Shown one piece after another: positions 11,278 to 63,810 of a DNA stretch of 64,000 nt (positions are counted from its first letter, which is position 1; the number at the start of each line of letters is the position of its first letter). The notes below the pieces were generated by a model. The model was not told the origin of the DNA, did not search any database, and worked only from the letters and a program-made list of their open reading frames with translations. The DNA comes from Peromyscus leucopus (taxonomy: Eukaryota; Chordata; Mammalia; Rodentia; Cricetidae), in assembly GCF_004664715.2 (NCBI RefSeq), contig NC_051071.1:93172936-93236935 (forward strand), written 5' to 3'. The position numbers and the translations under genes were made by a program.

Positions 11278-13315
11278 CATTCCAAAAGGACTTATTGTTG
11301 GCTTCAAGTTTAAATGGCCTCATATTTTCTTAAAAATCCAACAAAACAAAACAATAACAACAACAACAAAATCCCCTGTATTCAAAATCTCTGAATGTAC
11401 AGTAATGGTTACAACTGCAAAACCTTTTAATTGAACCAAGTCCCTCTGCTGGTCTGTTCCATGTGCCTTCTGGATGCTGGTGCCACAAGGCCTCATTCCA
11501 ACATGCATGGGAGTAAGAACTGTGTGGAGGTTGAAACCTCCACTATATCCCAGGCCTTGGCTCCACCTTTTAAGGAAGGTGAACCCTCGGCTTTTGGCTC
11601 CAAACTGTGCTTGGTGGCCTTTTTGCCATCATCTGCGCAGATTACAGCATTGAGGTCTCTTAGTTCCTGCGGCATCTGTTTCTTTGTCTATGCCTATCCA
11701 AACTGATGGCTTCATTTTGACCTGCCTATCTTCCCTGTTTACTGCTGCCAAAAATAGCCTATCCATGCCATGGGAAGCTTGTAAGTGCCCTTCCTGGGCC
11801 CCTTGTACTCTCAGGGTCTCTGTTGAACTCAGGGTCCTTTCTGCACTTTCAAGGTCTCCACTGCAGAATTTCCCAGGATGGACCTCTGTGCCATGCCTGA
11901 GGAGCCCTGGTGGCTGCACAGATTTCAGTCATGCTGTCCAGTACATAAAGAGAATTCATAAGCCCCTAAAGTATTTACAAAGACCCCCAAAACCTCAAGC
12001 CATCAGAAAAAGAAATAAGACATAATTATTGGGGAACCTTCTTCAGGAACTATGTGAAGAGGTGTTGCATAGCCTAGCATATTGGATGCCACCCCAGCTC
12101 CACTGAGTGCTAGTCTTGCTATGCTCGACACTAGACTGAGACCAAACAGGTTTTTCTACAAAACACTGGGTCAAACCAGGAAACCAGGAAGTCAGATAAA
12201 CTTGTGGATGACCCATGACCATGTAGGGTTATCAACATGTCCATCACCTATATGAGGATCAATCTTACCAACCCACTCTCAGCCTCACTTGACCAACCTC
12301 AGCATCCACACCTACTCCCTGAGTTCTATGCAAAACAAGCCATAGGCGGGCCACCTATCCTTAGAGATGATGCTCCTTAACCTCCCGAGACCTCTAGGAC
12401 TTCTGCTGTTCAGAATAGAGTGAACCCTCATGAGTCACCCACTAGGCATCTCCACTCTACCTTAGCCATTGGCTTAGTGAGCAGTTCTGAACACATCTGT
12501 GGAATTCTATAATACACATCTGTTGACCCATTGGCCCCATGAGACCAGGGACAGTTTGTGAATGTTAAGTTGGAAATTCCAACTTTGTGGCCCAGAGCTT
12601 CAGATAAAACAAAACAAATGCATGAACGGTTCCCACTATGGAAACGTCAAGAAGCTCTCTAAGGAAAGAAAAAGTGGACATGGATGTGCACAGAGCAAGT
12701 TTCCACATGCTAAGGCAGGCTCACACTTCCAGTTGCCAAGAACCCCAGCATGGTACTTAAGCTACCCTTTGGTGCTTGGGTGGACACAGAACCCAAAACT
12801 GGCAGTAAAGATACATTGTACTTCTTGCCTTGTGTGACACCTCCTCACTCACAGGCACATCCTGGCCAGGCTCAGAAGGGAGATTTATCAGAGTGGCCAC
12901 CTGATGCCTAGGGCCACCACCCTGTTCTGAGCCCTGCAGCTATGGGCTGGACACCAGTCTCTAGGGCTGGCCTCCCGTGTCACCAGTAGAAATATGCAGT
13001 TGATCACTGGTCCTCTCTTGACAGAAGCAGGACCATGGGTGGGCACTGCACTTGGGCTGCTAACCAGCAATTTTCAGCTTCAGAACACTGTTTCCAAAAC
13101 AGCAAGCACAGGACCTGCTTTATCCATTTGGTCTAACATTATCTTCTGCCCAAGCCTGTTTATTAGTGAAATGCTTCCTGCTGATTCATCCCAGACCCTC
13201 CATCATATAACGGCCATTCTTTGTGGATCTCTGATAGTGATCTGTCTTCTTTGTGTGTACTGTTGGTGCCTGCTGCATACCACATCATTCCTCACTCAAA
13301 GACTATCTATGTAAG
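11278..13315. other. Intergenic, nothing recognised
   Basis: A short (CAA)n tract lies near 11345. Open frames at 11431-11706 and 11684-12025 overlap out of frame and show no motif. Possibly part of an unrecognised repeat. Confidence 0.45.
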
Positions 13316-13321
13316 GTCATT

Positions 13322-13582
13322 TGTTGTGAAAATATAGTATTTGTTTAACTATGTAAAGATGAGTTGCATTTGTTTGTGTTGCAGAATAATTGTTTAACTA
13401 TGTCAAGATGTGTTGCTTTTGTTTATGCTGCTTTTGTTTAATTATGTAAAGGTGTGTTGCTGTTTTACCTTGTCTGCCTAAGGCACCTGATTGGTCTAAT
13501 AAAGTGCTAAATGGCCAATAGCTAGGCAGAGGAAGAATAGACAGGGCTGGTGGGCAGAGAAAAAAGGGGAGCAAGCCAGCCA

Positions 13583-13617
<35 letters not shown>

Positions 13618-13839
13618 TAGGGTCCAGCCAGCCAGCCAGACACACAGGAAGCAGGAAAGCAGGATGGACAGTATATAGATGAGGTAAATGAGCCTCAGGG
13701 CAGCACATAGATTGATAGAAATGGTGAATTTAAGTTAATTTTTTTTTAAAGCTAGCTAGAAACAAGCTGAACATTCATAATTAATAATAAGTCTCTATGT
13801 TATTATTTGGGGGCTGGTGGTCCAAGAAAGCCTGCTACA
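13322..13839 (+). mobile_element. Solo LTR, BGLII-like, with 6-bp duplication
   Basis: TGTTGTGA to GCTACA, flanked by GTCATT at 13316-13321 and 13840-13845. It contains GATTGGTCTAATAAAG and an expanded (GCCA)n block at 13573-13638. The same family in reverse lies at 28625. The family name is from memory. Confidence 0.85.
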
Positions 13840-13872
13840 GTCATTGTTAGCTGGGAATATAAAATAAGAAGC

Positions 13873-13995
13873 CTAGACAAAGCTGGATATGATGGCCCAT
13901 ACCTGTAATCCTAGCACTTAGTGGGCAGATACAGGGGTGTCTTGAGTTGGAAGCCACCCTGGTCTACACAGCAAGATTATTGTCTCAAAAAGAAA
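13873..13995 (+). mobile_element. Old B1 SINE
   Basis: Diverged B1 (CCTGTAATCCTAGCACTTAG to TTGTCTCAAAAAG). Confidence 0.75.
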
Positions 13996-14486
13996 CCTAG
14001 CTGAGGGTCTGCCCATCTTGTCGCCACAGAAGGCCTAGGTGTTTGGTCTGTCCCCATCTTCTGCCCATGGCCTTTCTTATCCTGCTCCCAGGATCTCATT
14101 CTGAGATGCATGTATCTGGTCCTCTGCTCATAGACATGATGGGACTCTGGTAGTGAGCTCTAATTTCTCCTCACTTCTATCTCTTGCCATTTTTTCCTGA
14201 CTGGTTAATTTTAATACCAGAACATACTGCTCCTTGTCTAATTGTATCCTCTCCACAATTTGGTACAAGAAGCCAGATTCTCTTCCCATAACAGCTGGTG
14301 ATGACACATTCCTGTTCTAAATGACTCCCAGGATGTGTGACTCATTTTAAAATTCCACATTATGATGAGGCAAAATTAATAAGAGACTGGCAAATGAAAC
14401 AGTCCCACTTCTCCTTAAGCATCTCCCAGTTGCATCTGTAAAGAAGTCACCTGGTGAGTCCAATGGCCCTTTGAGCATGCCTGTGT
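13996..14486. other. Intergenic, nothing recognised
   Basis: No gene or repeat recognised. Confidence 0.5.
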
Positions 14487-14642
14487 CTTACAGGTGCAGC
14501 CACAGGTACACATGGGGTGCTTCTCACAGGTATATCTCATAAGTGCAGCTCACAGGAGTTTTCTATGGGCTACTTCATAGGTATGCATCACAGAGGTGTG
14601 TTACAGATGTCTCACAGGTGTGCCCCACAGGTCTATTTTTAT
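14487..14642. repeat. Degenerate tandem repeat, CACAGGT units
   Basis: Irregular 17-20 nt units centred on CTCACAGGTGTG-like blocks. Confidence 0.65.
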
Positions 14643-15039
14643 GACTTTCTTGAGTCCACCCCAATCAGAGACCCCGAAAGCATCACTAGTAGATATTTAA
14701 GAATGTGAGATAGGGAGATGGGGATGGGACAATCAGTGCAGCGCCATTGCCTTGAGACATTTATGTAGCGCCCCTATCAACGTGAGTTTAGGGCTCCTCT
14801 GGGGATTATTGAGTTCCTACACCCCAAACCAGTATGCCTGTAGGCGCCATAGTAGCACCACAGGTGGATGTTGGATGGGTTAGGGTCAGAGTGAATGAAC
14901 TCCAAGCTAAATTTGTCCTGTGACCACCGCCCCTGCCTGTGGTTTTCTCCATGGTTCCCACACCTGTACTGCTGCTCTGTGGTACCAGAGCAGGTTGGTG
15001 GGTCTCGGAGTGGAACAAGGTGACTTCTGTAGACATTTA

Positions 15040-15045
<6 letters not shown>

Positions 15046-15072
<27 letters not shown>

Positions 15073-15219
15073 GGTTTTTTGAGACAGGGTTTCTCTGTGT
15101 AGCTTTGTGCCTTTCCTGGAACTCACTTGGTAGTCCAGGCTGGCCTTGAACTCACAGAGATAAGCCTGGCTCTGCCTCCCGATAGCGGGATTAAAGGCGT
15201 GTGCCACCACCACCCAGCT
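15046..15219 (-). mobile_element. B1 SINE
   Basis: Young cricetid-type B1. GACATTTACCTCTT repeated on both sides (15032 and 15220) is the target duplication. Confidence 0.95.
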
Positions 15220-15233
15220 GACATTTACCTCTT

Positions 15234-15932
15234 ATCCAGCACAGATAAAATGCCATTCCTGTTCCAAGCCATTCCAGAACTGAATGCCAAGCAGATGGCT
15301 GCCAGTGGCCATGTCAGAGGAGCGGCAGGTGGAAGTTGAAGTTGTCAGCCCACCAGGAGGAAACACTCTGATGGATCAATTGGACAGGCAAGGTCCTGAG
15401 ACCACAAACACTGGGATGTCTTTTGCTTCTGCTGTGTCTTTACATGTTTTCTGCTACTGTCTTTATCTGGTATCTGGCATGGTGCAATTGGGTGTGGGAA
15501 GATCTTCACTGCCTGTAATGTAGTGTGTTTATCTCATGAAAATATACCTTTCTACTGGGCATTTTTACCTGTGGATTATTATGAAAATGATGTCTAAATG
15601 TTGGGAGATGTGTTCACAGGTTTCAGTGTGCATCACAGATGAAACAAAGCTTTGAAAATAAGGTTACTAAGATGTTTTTGTCAAATAGCTTTAAGATGAA
15701 AAACTCTAGAAGATGATCTAAAGTTTTAGAAAGGCACATGTTGAATGCGGAACTCTTTAAGGTCAAGGAACAAGAACAAAGCAGCCCAATTATTACTAGC
15801 TGACATGCCTTTCTTGCTAGGATTGGTTGATGACCAAAGGTGATGATTAATTCCTTATACCCATTTTTGCCCTCAATCTCCTGCCCCCCCCCAAAAAAAC
15901 CAACAACAACAACAAAAAAAAAACTATTGTTG
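15234..15932. other. Intergenic, nothing recognised
   Basis: AT-rich towards the right. No supported gene. Confidence 0.5.
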
Positions 15933-16105
15933 TGCCGGGCGGTGGTGGTGCACACCTTTAATCCCGCTATCGGGAGGCAGAGCCAGGCGGATCTCTGTGA
16001 GTTCGAGGCCAGCCTGGGCTACCAAGTGAGTCCCAGGAAAGGCGCAAAGCTACACAGAGAAACCCTGTCTCAAAAAACCAAAAAAAAAAAAAAAAAAAAA
16101 AAAAA
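15933..16105 (+). mobile_element. B1 SINE
   Basis: Full-length, starting GCCGGGCGGTGGTGGTGC, long A-tail, with AAAACTATTGTTG on both sides. Confidence 0.96.
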
Positions 16106-16119
16106 ACTATTGTTGAGTG

Positions 16120-18400
16120 GGTATGCACCCTAAAGATTTAAAGTAGAGCTGACTGATTCTTCTTTATATACAAAAGTTTAGATTTGTGATTCCTTATAAG
16201 ATTACCTTTCAAGATAAGTAATAGAGCATTGGTCCTTTCTTTGTAACTGCAAAATGAAACTTGCCAGTAAAAGACCTGACTGAGAAGAATACCTTGCTTG
16301 CCTACTTGGTTAATTTATAATAAGTTGCTTGGATATGAATGTATGTGGGTTCTTGGGATAATTTGTTTTTCACCTGCAATACTAATATTTAATCATGTGA
16401 GGAATATGGAAAACATGCTGTTTTTTAACTTGTATTCATTCACTTAAAAAACAGAATGTAACTACATTGTAATTTTTAGATTGCCTGAAAGATATACTTA
16501 AAATGGGCTAGAAGGAAAACATCAAGAATGAGAGTTAGAAGGAAAACATCAAAAATGAGAGCAGGAAATCATGAGGAAAATAAAGAATGGAGAATGCAAA
16601 CAAAGAATAAAGAAAATGTCTGAAGGACACCATCAAGAGAGTGAGTGAGTGTCTTTTCCCCCACCCCCCTCAGACAGAAAAGTCTTAGTACGTGCTGACG
16701 TTGTGGACTCCTTTAGAGCCCTGTGCTGCTGGAGGCTGGTCCCCCAGGAAGCAATCGGTGGCCTGCTACCCTGAGCATAAACCCCAGCACTTCAGGGTTT
16801 GCCCACGCACCTGCCCCTCTCCCAAAGTGTTTCCCCTGCGTCCCCAGTCAGGATTGAGAGACCTCCAAGCAGATTCCTGAAAGGAAGCTGCACATGACTC
16901 AGCAGAGGCAAGAATTTGTGGGTACAGGTACCTGTTACACTCAGCTAAGCCCAGTGTATACACACAGCTGTGCACTTAGTCAACCTCTCCTGCCCAGGAA
17001 ACTGCAGGTGCCAGCACTAAGCCAGAGTTTTATGCCGAGAAATCATTAAGCATGTGTACACCAAGCATACACCTTGTCAGCTGATGCAGAAAAGTCAAAA
17101 TTATATGCAAACCCTATACCCTGGTGGGAAGTATAGTGATCCATGGAAGAGGCAAAATGAAGATGCTCCTGGGTAGTTCCTAGAGGTCCATGGTTTGATT
17201 TCTGGTTTCACCTGGAATAAGACCCAGAAATCCTTCTAATTAATGCATCTTATATTCTCATTTTTGAGGTTAGGTTGGGTGCTCTAGGCCAGCTCATACA
17301 ATGAACAGAGTTCTATGTCCCTAGGCTTCCCTCTATCCATCAGCACTCACATGTTCTCATGTGCAGGCATGCACACCCTCATGTACTCACAGCCCCTGCA
17401 ATATTCTTAGTGCTTAATGCATGGAGCTGGCCTGCAGCAGAGCATCGGGACAGCCAGAATTGAGTTTCTGAGCCACACTTTTTAATCATCACATCATGAC
17501 TACCACAGAAGCCAACACCATGACACCTACTGACATCTGATGCACTCACCCTGGATGGACACACAGGTTTGCAGGTCTGTAAAACAGTGCTCACAGTACA
17601 ACTGTAGATGAATACAGGACAAGAATCTAGCAACACAAATAAATATGCCTGAAAAGTAAGTTTCTATATTCAAAGTAGCAGAAAACACTTCCACCTGTCT
17701 GGCTCACACGACACTCTGTGTAATTCCACTGTCATGTAAACTTTATGAACTCTGAGGCCAGGGAAGAGCTAGTCCAGAATCAAGACAGAGTTTCTAGAGA
17801 GGACACGTGGGCCCAGGGCCCTGGTGACTGGTGACATCAAAAGGGAAAGTCCTGAGTTTATAGTAGGCAGCTGTTCAGCTTGAATGACAGCCACATGGCT
17901 GCAGAGTGACGCCACTCCAAAGCTGCGTCTTCCATAGCAGGTAAAGACCAAGGAGGGATGTGAGGAGCAACTTCTAACCAAGGATTCTAGGGACAGTCTG
18001 CGCTAAGATTCCTGTAGCTGTCTGTCTTCCAGGCATGGACACCTCCTTGCACACTCTGCATCTCAGAAGTCAACTGCAGTTCTGGAAGGCCATTGCTCAC
18101 CTCCCTCCCAGGGTACCTGAGCTCAGGAGGACCAGGAACTTCCTGTTGGACCAACCCAAATCCTTCAGCAGCTCCCTAAACAAAGAGGGTCATAGCCTGT
18201 GTTTGTGGAATTATCTAGTTTGGGATGCGATATCAGGGCCTGTTACCCCAGAAGTGACTTGCCCTCCCTTAATTGCCCATAATTCCTGCAACAGACAGGA
18301 AGCCCCCCTAGCTTTACCCAAAACACCAATTCTAAATATCCAGTTTTTTGCAGGGGAACTGGGACTGCTGAACTGAGAAGAGAGAGGACAGGCTACTTCT
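16120..18400. other. Intergenic region upstream of Pde6b
   Basis: 16120-16680 is AT-rich, possibly old LTR-derived, and holds a short direct duplication AGAAGGAAAACATCAA (16511 and 16536). 16700-18400 looks unique. Distal enhancers would lie here but cannot be recognised. Confidence 0.45.
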
Positions 18401-18406
18401 GTGGTA

Positions 18407-18415
18407 TGAGTCAGC
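18407..18415 (+). promoter_or_regulatory. NRL/AP-1-type site of the Pde6b promoter
   Basis: TGAGTCAGC lies 123 nt before the Pde6b ATG. Rod-specific PDE6B promoters are known to depend on an NRL/AP-1 element near -65 from the transcription start. That spacing would put the start near 18475, which is inference. A second half-site, TGCTGAC, is at 18456-18462. Confidence 0.65.
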
Positions 18416-18432
18416 GGTCTCCCCTGGGCTCC

Positions 18433-18438
18433 CTAATC
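18433..18438 (+). promoter_or_regulatory. CRX-type homeobox core in Pde6b promoter
   Basis: CTAATC sits 18 nt downstream of the NRL-type site. CRX and OTX2 bind TAATC cores in photoreceptor promoters, and closely spaced NRL and CRX sites are the usual rod arrangement. There is no TATA box at the expected distance. Confidence 0.5.
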
Positions 18439-18480
18439 ATCACTAAGAAAGACTTTGCTGACAACAGTGTTTGCAGATCC

Positions 18481-18501
18481 ATGTGTACCTGGGAGGAGTG
18501 A
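18481..18501 (+). other. Possible short upstream ORF in Pde6b 5' UTR
   Basis: ATG followed by five sense codons and TGA (MCTWEE), ending 28 nt before the main ATG. It is in the same frame as the Pde6b start but closed by its own stop. Whether it is in the mRNA depends on the transcription start, which the sequence does not fix. Confidence 0.35.
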
Positions 18502-18529
18502 AAGCCCTGGGCACAGCAGCAGGGGCACC

Positions 18530-60552
<42,023 letters not shown>

Positions 60553-60735
60553 GACCTATGTAGTGGCTTCTGGCCCCTCCTGCCATTCACTGGAGATGGA
60601 CTCTGCCTATAACCGTTTGGTGTAAGACATTAGGAAGCAGAAAAAAAAAAAGGTCAAATATAACTTTGAATATTTTGAAATTTTAAAGATGTTTTGTTTT
60701 TTCAAATTAAAGCCTACTATGACTGTTAAATAGTG
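60553..60735 (+). other. Pde6b: Pde6b 3' UTR with ATTAAA signal
   Basis: After the stop, an AT-rich stretch carries the common variant polyadenylation hexamer ATTAAA at 60706-60711. A canonical AATAAA is not seen within the next few hundred bases, so this is the best candidate 3' end. A longer UTR cannot be excluded. Confidence 0.5.
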
Positions 60736-61480
60736 TAGCCCATATTTATCTGGTTTGATAAAGTTCCCACAAAGATCTTTACAAAGGATTTGTGAATTGT
60801 GTCTCAAAACAGAGTTCTACTCTTGCACATACATGTATCTAGGTATTCAGTTCCATCTGCTTAAGTAAAATCATGCCCAGGGAGTCAGAATAACTTGCCA
60901 GTTTTACACATGCTAACATCATTTGACGGCACATCGTATTTGACTCATTGAGACTCTGCTGGGTCAAGGCTGTGAGCAGAGCTGAGATCAAATGGAAGTG
61001 GCCTGATGGGAATAACCTGTACCAAGGGCCTGGGTAGGACCCTCGGGAAGGAAGCAGCTGCCGGGACACACTGCACAGAAGCCTGAAAGGCAGAGCTGAG
61101 GCCTAAGTCCAGTGGGACTTCACAAGACTAGCCTTTTAAACATGCACTATCTGGAAACAAACTCCTGGGATCCCAAAGAATTTGTTCTCCTGGGAAGAGA
61201 ATACATCCAGCAGTTTGCCTTCAGCACTGGGGAGAGGGGGCAAATTTAATCCTCAGAGTCCCAGACAGTGGGATACCATTTGAGGGGAGTGGAGGAGGAA
61301 AGCAGCTCTTCACTCAGCCTCTAAAACCAAATATAGGACTTTGAAGTATACATATGCTGCTTCTCTCAACTCACTTTAAAAGCAAAAAAACAAAAAAAAA
61401 ACAAAAAACAAAAAAACAAAAACAAGACTCGAAACCCAGGAAATGTGTGCAAGGCATAAAACTGAGGGAGTAGTAACACT
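60736..61480. other. Spacer between Pde6b and Atp5me
   Basis: Unique-looking, with an A-rich (CAAAA)n tract at 61380-61425. Confidence 0.5.
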
Positions 61481-61483
61481 CTG

Positions 61484-61832
61484 GTTTGCTTCTGATTGTT
61501 GTGATAAACCATGACCAAGAGCAACTTGGGAGGTTAAGGGTTTATTTGTTTGACATATCTCCATCACAGTCCATCACTGAGAAAAAGTCAGGACAGGAAC
61601 TCAAGCAGGAGCAGAGGGACCATGGAAGAACACTGCTTACTGGCTTGCTCACTTACACGACCCAGGACCATCAGCCCAGGGGTGGTACCACCCACAGTGG
61701 GCCGGACACTCCCACATCAACCATCAGTTAATACCCCACAGATACAACCACAAGTCAATCTGCGAGATAATTCCTCGATTGAGGTTCCCTCTTCCGGGTG
61801 ACTAGTTTGTGTCAAGTTGGAAAGAACTATGC
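61484..61832 (-). repeat. Rodent repeat related to 'B', reverse
   Basis: CACCCACAGTGGGCCGG and TTTGTGTCAAGTTGGAAAG are the reverse of landmarks in 31481-31880. The left part (GTTGTGATAAACCATGACCA) resembles repeat A. Confidence 0.65.
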
Positions 61833-62254
61833 ACACCAGCTGTTGGTATACAGGAGCCCGTGGGTACAGATGGAGGGACAACTTCTTTTAGGTCACTTTC
61901 CAAGACCCAAAGGAAAATTACGAGTTGAGGGGGCACAAGACCCACGTTACTGTGAAGGCATCAACTCCCACCTGTCCTCCTGACAAAAGCAGACCAGCTC
62001 AGGGCAGAGCAAAGCAAGCTGACCAGGAGGCTAAGCCACTTTATTTCTTCGGCATCCTCGGAGCCCCAACTTGGCCATACCACCGCACCTTTCTGTACTT
62101 GTCAAGTGCTTCGGAGGTGCACTTTGTATCTGTGCCCGGTAATGATCACTAATTCCTTTGAACCGCCCCCTCAGTGAAAAGTCAGGAAACAACTGCAGAG
62201 CTGGTTGGTGCCTAGAAGCAAACACCCAAGGCAGTAAAGAGAGGAAGCCAGAGC
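61833..62254. other. Spacer downstream of Atp5me
   Basis: No gene supported. Short minus-strand frames here have no recognisable homology. Confidence 0.5.
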
Positions 62255-62341
62255 ATCACACAACAAAGCTTTATTCATCCTCAGCGACTAAAGAAAAGGC
62301 AAGCTCACTGGCGCTTCACTTGAGTATGCTGTCATCTTGAG
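62255..62341 (-). CDS. Atp5me: Atp5me exon 4, C-terminus, stop and 3' UTR
   Basis: AQDDSILK and TGA (stop at 62318-62316), then a short 3' UTR with AATAAA at 62275-62270. Two AG acceptors lie 6 nt apart (TTTTCAG and CTCAAG). The upstream one gives the 71-residue rodent form, and the downstream one gives a 69-residue form like the human protein. Confidence 0.93.
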
Positions 62342-63307
62342 CTGAAAATTGAGAAGAGACAGTGTCACACATTATACACACTCGGGCTACCTGCGAGCAC
62401 TTCAGGATTGCAGTTTTTAAAAGATCCAGAATCTAATTCCAAGAGAACCTAACTTTGACCCTAAAACCATCCCTTGCATCCTCACTGCCCACTCCACCTG
62501 ACTGGAATCTGCGTCAACAGAGAGGGGTCAGGGAGTGCTCAGCGGTAGCCTCTCCGAAGGCAGTGCAGCAGCATGGCCCACATTCTACTGTGCTCCACTG
62601 AGAACAGGGCTGGAAACATGTGCCACCCGTGTCCTTCCAGAAAACCTGGAAGCGGGGGGAGGAACTAAAAGCCATACCTTCTGCCAGTTCTCTCTCAATC
62701 CGTTTCAGCTCATCTAGTCTCTTCTTTTCCTCCGCTGCCACCCTCCTCTCCTCCTCTGCCCGGGGTTTTAGGTAACCTGGGGAGCGGAAGCAATTAATTT
62801 CTTCCCTAAAAATGATGCGTGGAAAAAGCCGACTCCGGAATCTCCGGGTAGCTGTTCCCACCTGCTCCCCTGTGGGCCTGGTGTCTTCTCCCTCCCCGGG
62901 AGCTGCAAGCCCGTGCAATCCCACACAGCCAGCTCTCCCTCATCCCGAATCCCGCACTCCCGGTCCCCGAACTCACTATAGCGCTTGGCGCCGTAGGCCA
63001 TGCCGAGGACCAGGGCCGAGTATCGGCAGAGCTGCAGAAAAAGAAGCGTTAGAGCAGAAGGCGCATTACCTGAGGATGAGGAGATAGGAGACGGAGGAGT
63101 ACGGGTAGAGGGGAACGGGGCAGGGGGTGCAAGGGTCTCCAGGCCGGGTTGTGGTGTCGCAGGCCCAGGACTGCCTTGAGACCACAGCCAGCAGTCTCGA
63201 GGGTGGGACACGCTGTCAGGGTAGTGGTAAGGGGCATGCAAGGGCGTGCAGCGACGGTGAAGCGGGTTCACCTTGATGAGCGGAGAGACCTGAACTGGGG
63301 GAACCAT
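62255..63307 (-). CDS. Atp5me: ATP synthase membrane subunit e, 4 exons, complete
   Basis: Small inner-membrane subunit of mitochondrial F1Fo ATP synthase, found in the peripheral Fo and dimer-interface region with subunit g. Coding exons on the minus strand are 63307-63272 (MVPPVQVSPLIK), 63031-62977 (LCRYSALVLGMAYGAKRY), 62776-62678 (SYLKPRAEEERR and on to RERELAE-type helix) and 62341-62316 (AQDDSILK, stop). They join into 71 residues, the mouse length. A single membrane helix near residues 13-30 contains GMAYGAK, which includes the conserved GxxxG-like small-residue pattern, and a charged coiled-coil tail follows. All introns are GT-AG. The polyadenylation signal AATAAA is at 62275-62270. 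The gene converges on Pde6b, with about 1.5 kb between the two 3' ends. Confidence 0.97.
62678..62776 (-). CDS. Atp5me: Atp5me exon 3 (residues 31-63)
   Basis: SYLKPRAEEERRVAAEEKKR and on to ERELAE, a highly charged helix. Acceptor CCCCAG, donor GTATGG. 99 nt. Confidence 0.96.
62977..63031 (-). CDS. Atp5me: Atp5me exon 2 (residues 13-30)
   Basis: LCRYSALVLGMAYGAKRY plus one base, the membrane-spanning segment. Acceptor CTGCAG, donor GTGAGT. 55 nt. Confidence 0.96.
63272..63307 (-). CDS. Atp5me: Atp5me exon 1 coding part (residues 1-12)
   Basis: MVPPVQVSPLIK, followed by donor GTGAAC. The start codon has A at -3 and G at +4 (ACAAGATGG), a strong context. The 5' UTR continues to the right in CpG-rich DNA. 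Confidence 0.96.
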
Positions 63308-63480
63308 CTTGTCCGTGACCTTCGCGCCGGAAGCTCAACTGAGGCGGAAGACACAGCAAGAGCGCAGGCCTCCTCCTGAAGCCAGGATGGCGCATGCGCC
63401 TTAGCGAAGACGCGCCCCCTGGTGACCGGAGGGTAGCGGCGCGTTCCTTCTGGGCTGTGCAAAGTCTTTGGGCTGAGAGT
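63308..63480 (-). promoter_or_regulatory. Atp5me: CpG-rich Atp5me promoter
   Basis: Dense CpG with no TATA box. Visible motifs: ERR half-site TGACCTT (63316-63322), ETS/GABPA core CCGGAAG (63327-63333), a second GCGGAAG near 63343, and a perfect NRF1 palindrome GCGCATGCGC (63390-63399). This trio is typical of nuclear genes for respiratory-chain proteins. Activity is inferred. Confidence 0.75.
63412..63425. promoter_or_regulatory. CTCF-like core next to Atp5me promoter
   Basis: GCGCCCCCTGGTGA is the complement of the well-known CTCF core CCACCAGGGGGCGC with one mismatch at an end. It lies just outside the NRF1 site. Binding is not shown by sequence alone. Confidence 0.55.
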
Positions 63481-63810
63481 GCAAAACGACCTCAGGAGGG
63501 TGGAGACTTGGGGCCACATTACTTCAGCACAAGCTTGTAATGAACGACCAGCCCTGGAATCCGCCGCCCACCTACTCTGGACCGGAGCAGGCAAACAATC
63601 CCTTCCTCTCGTGGAACAGACCAGAACCCCACCCCCACCCCCGGCAGACCTGTCTAGGGCGGCCGTTGAGTGTGGGGGCAAGATTACAGATCTTGTTTTG
63701 GCCCTCCCTGAGAGATCAACCTTCTAAGCCTTTCCTGCAACTGCTCGCCCTGGGTGCATATGCCTTCTGGCCAGAGCAACCGGGTTTTCTCGCTCAGAGC
63801 GAAAGTTGAG
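63480..63810. other. Unassigned DNA between promoter and inverted copy
   Basis: Unique-looking and moderately GC-rich. Overlapping open frames at 63479-63809 show no motif. Confidence 0.5.

Noticed and set aside
11431..12025. Two overlapping plus-strand frames of 91 and 113 codons
   Set aside because: Different frames, no conserved motif, no splice support; probably unrecognised repeat or chance.
1..18400. Possible second protein gene upstream of Pde6b
   Set aside because: No chain of splice-compatible conserved frames was found; the open frames are short and many lie in repeats.
18455..18529. In-frame extension upstream of the Pde6b ATG
   Set aside because: It begins only at a TTG, and the known family start MSLSEEQ coincides with an ATG in good context.
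62031..62225. Minus-strand frame just downstream of Atp5me, near an AATAAA
   Set aside because: I could not match it to any protein, and the adjoining frames contain stops. A decayed retrocopy is possible but unsupported.
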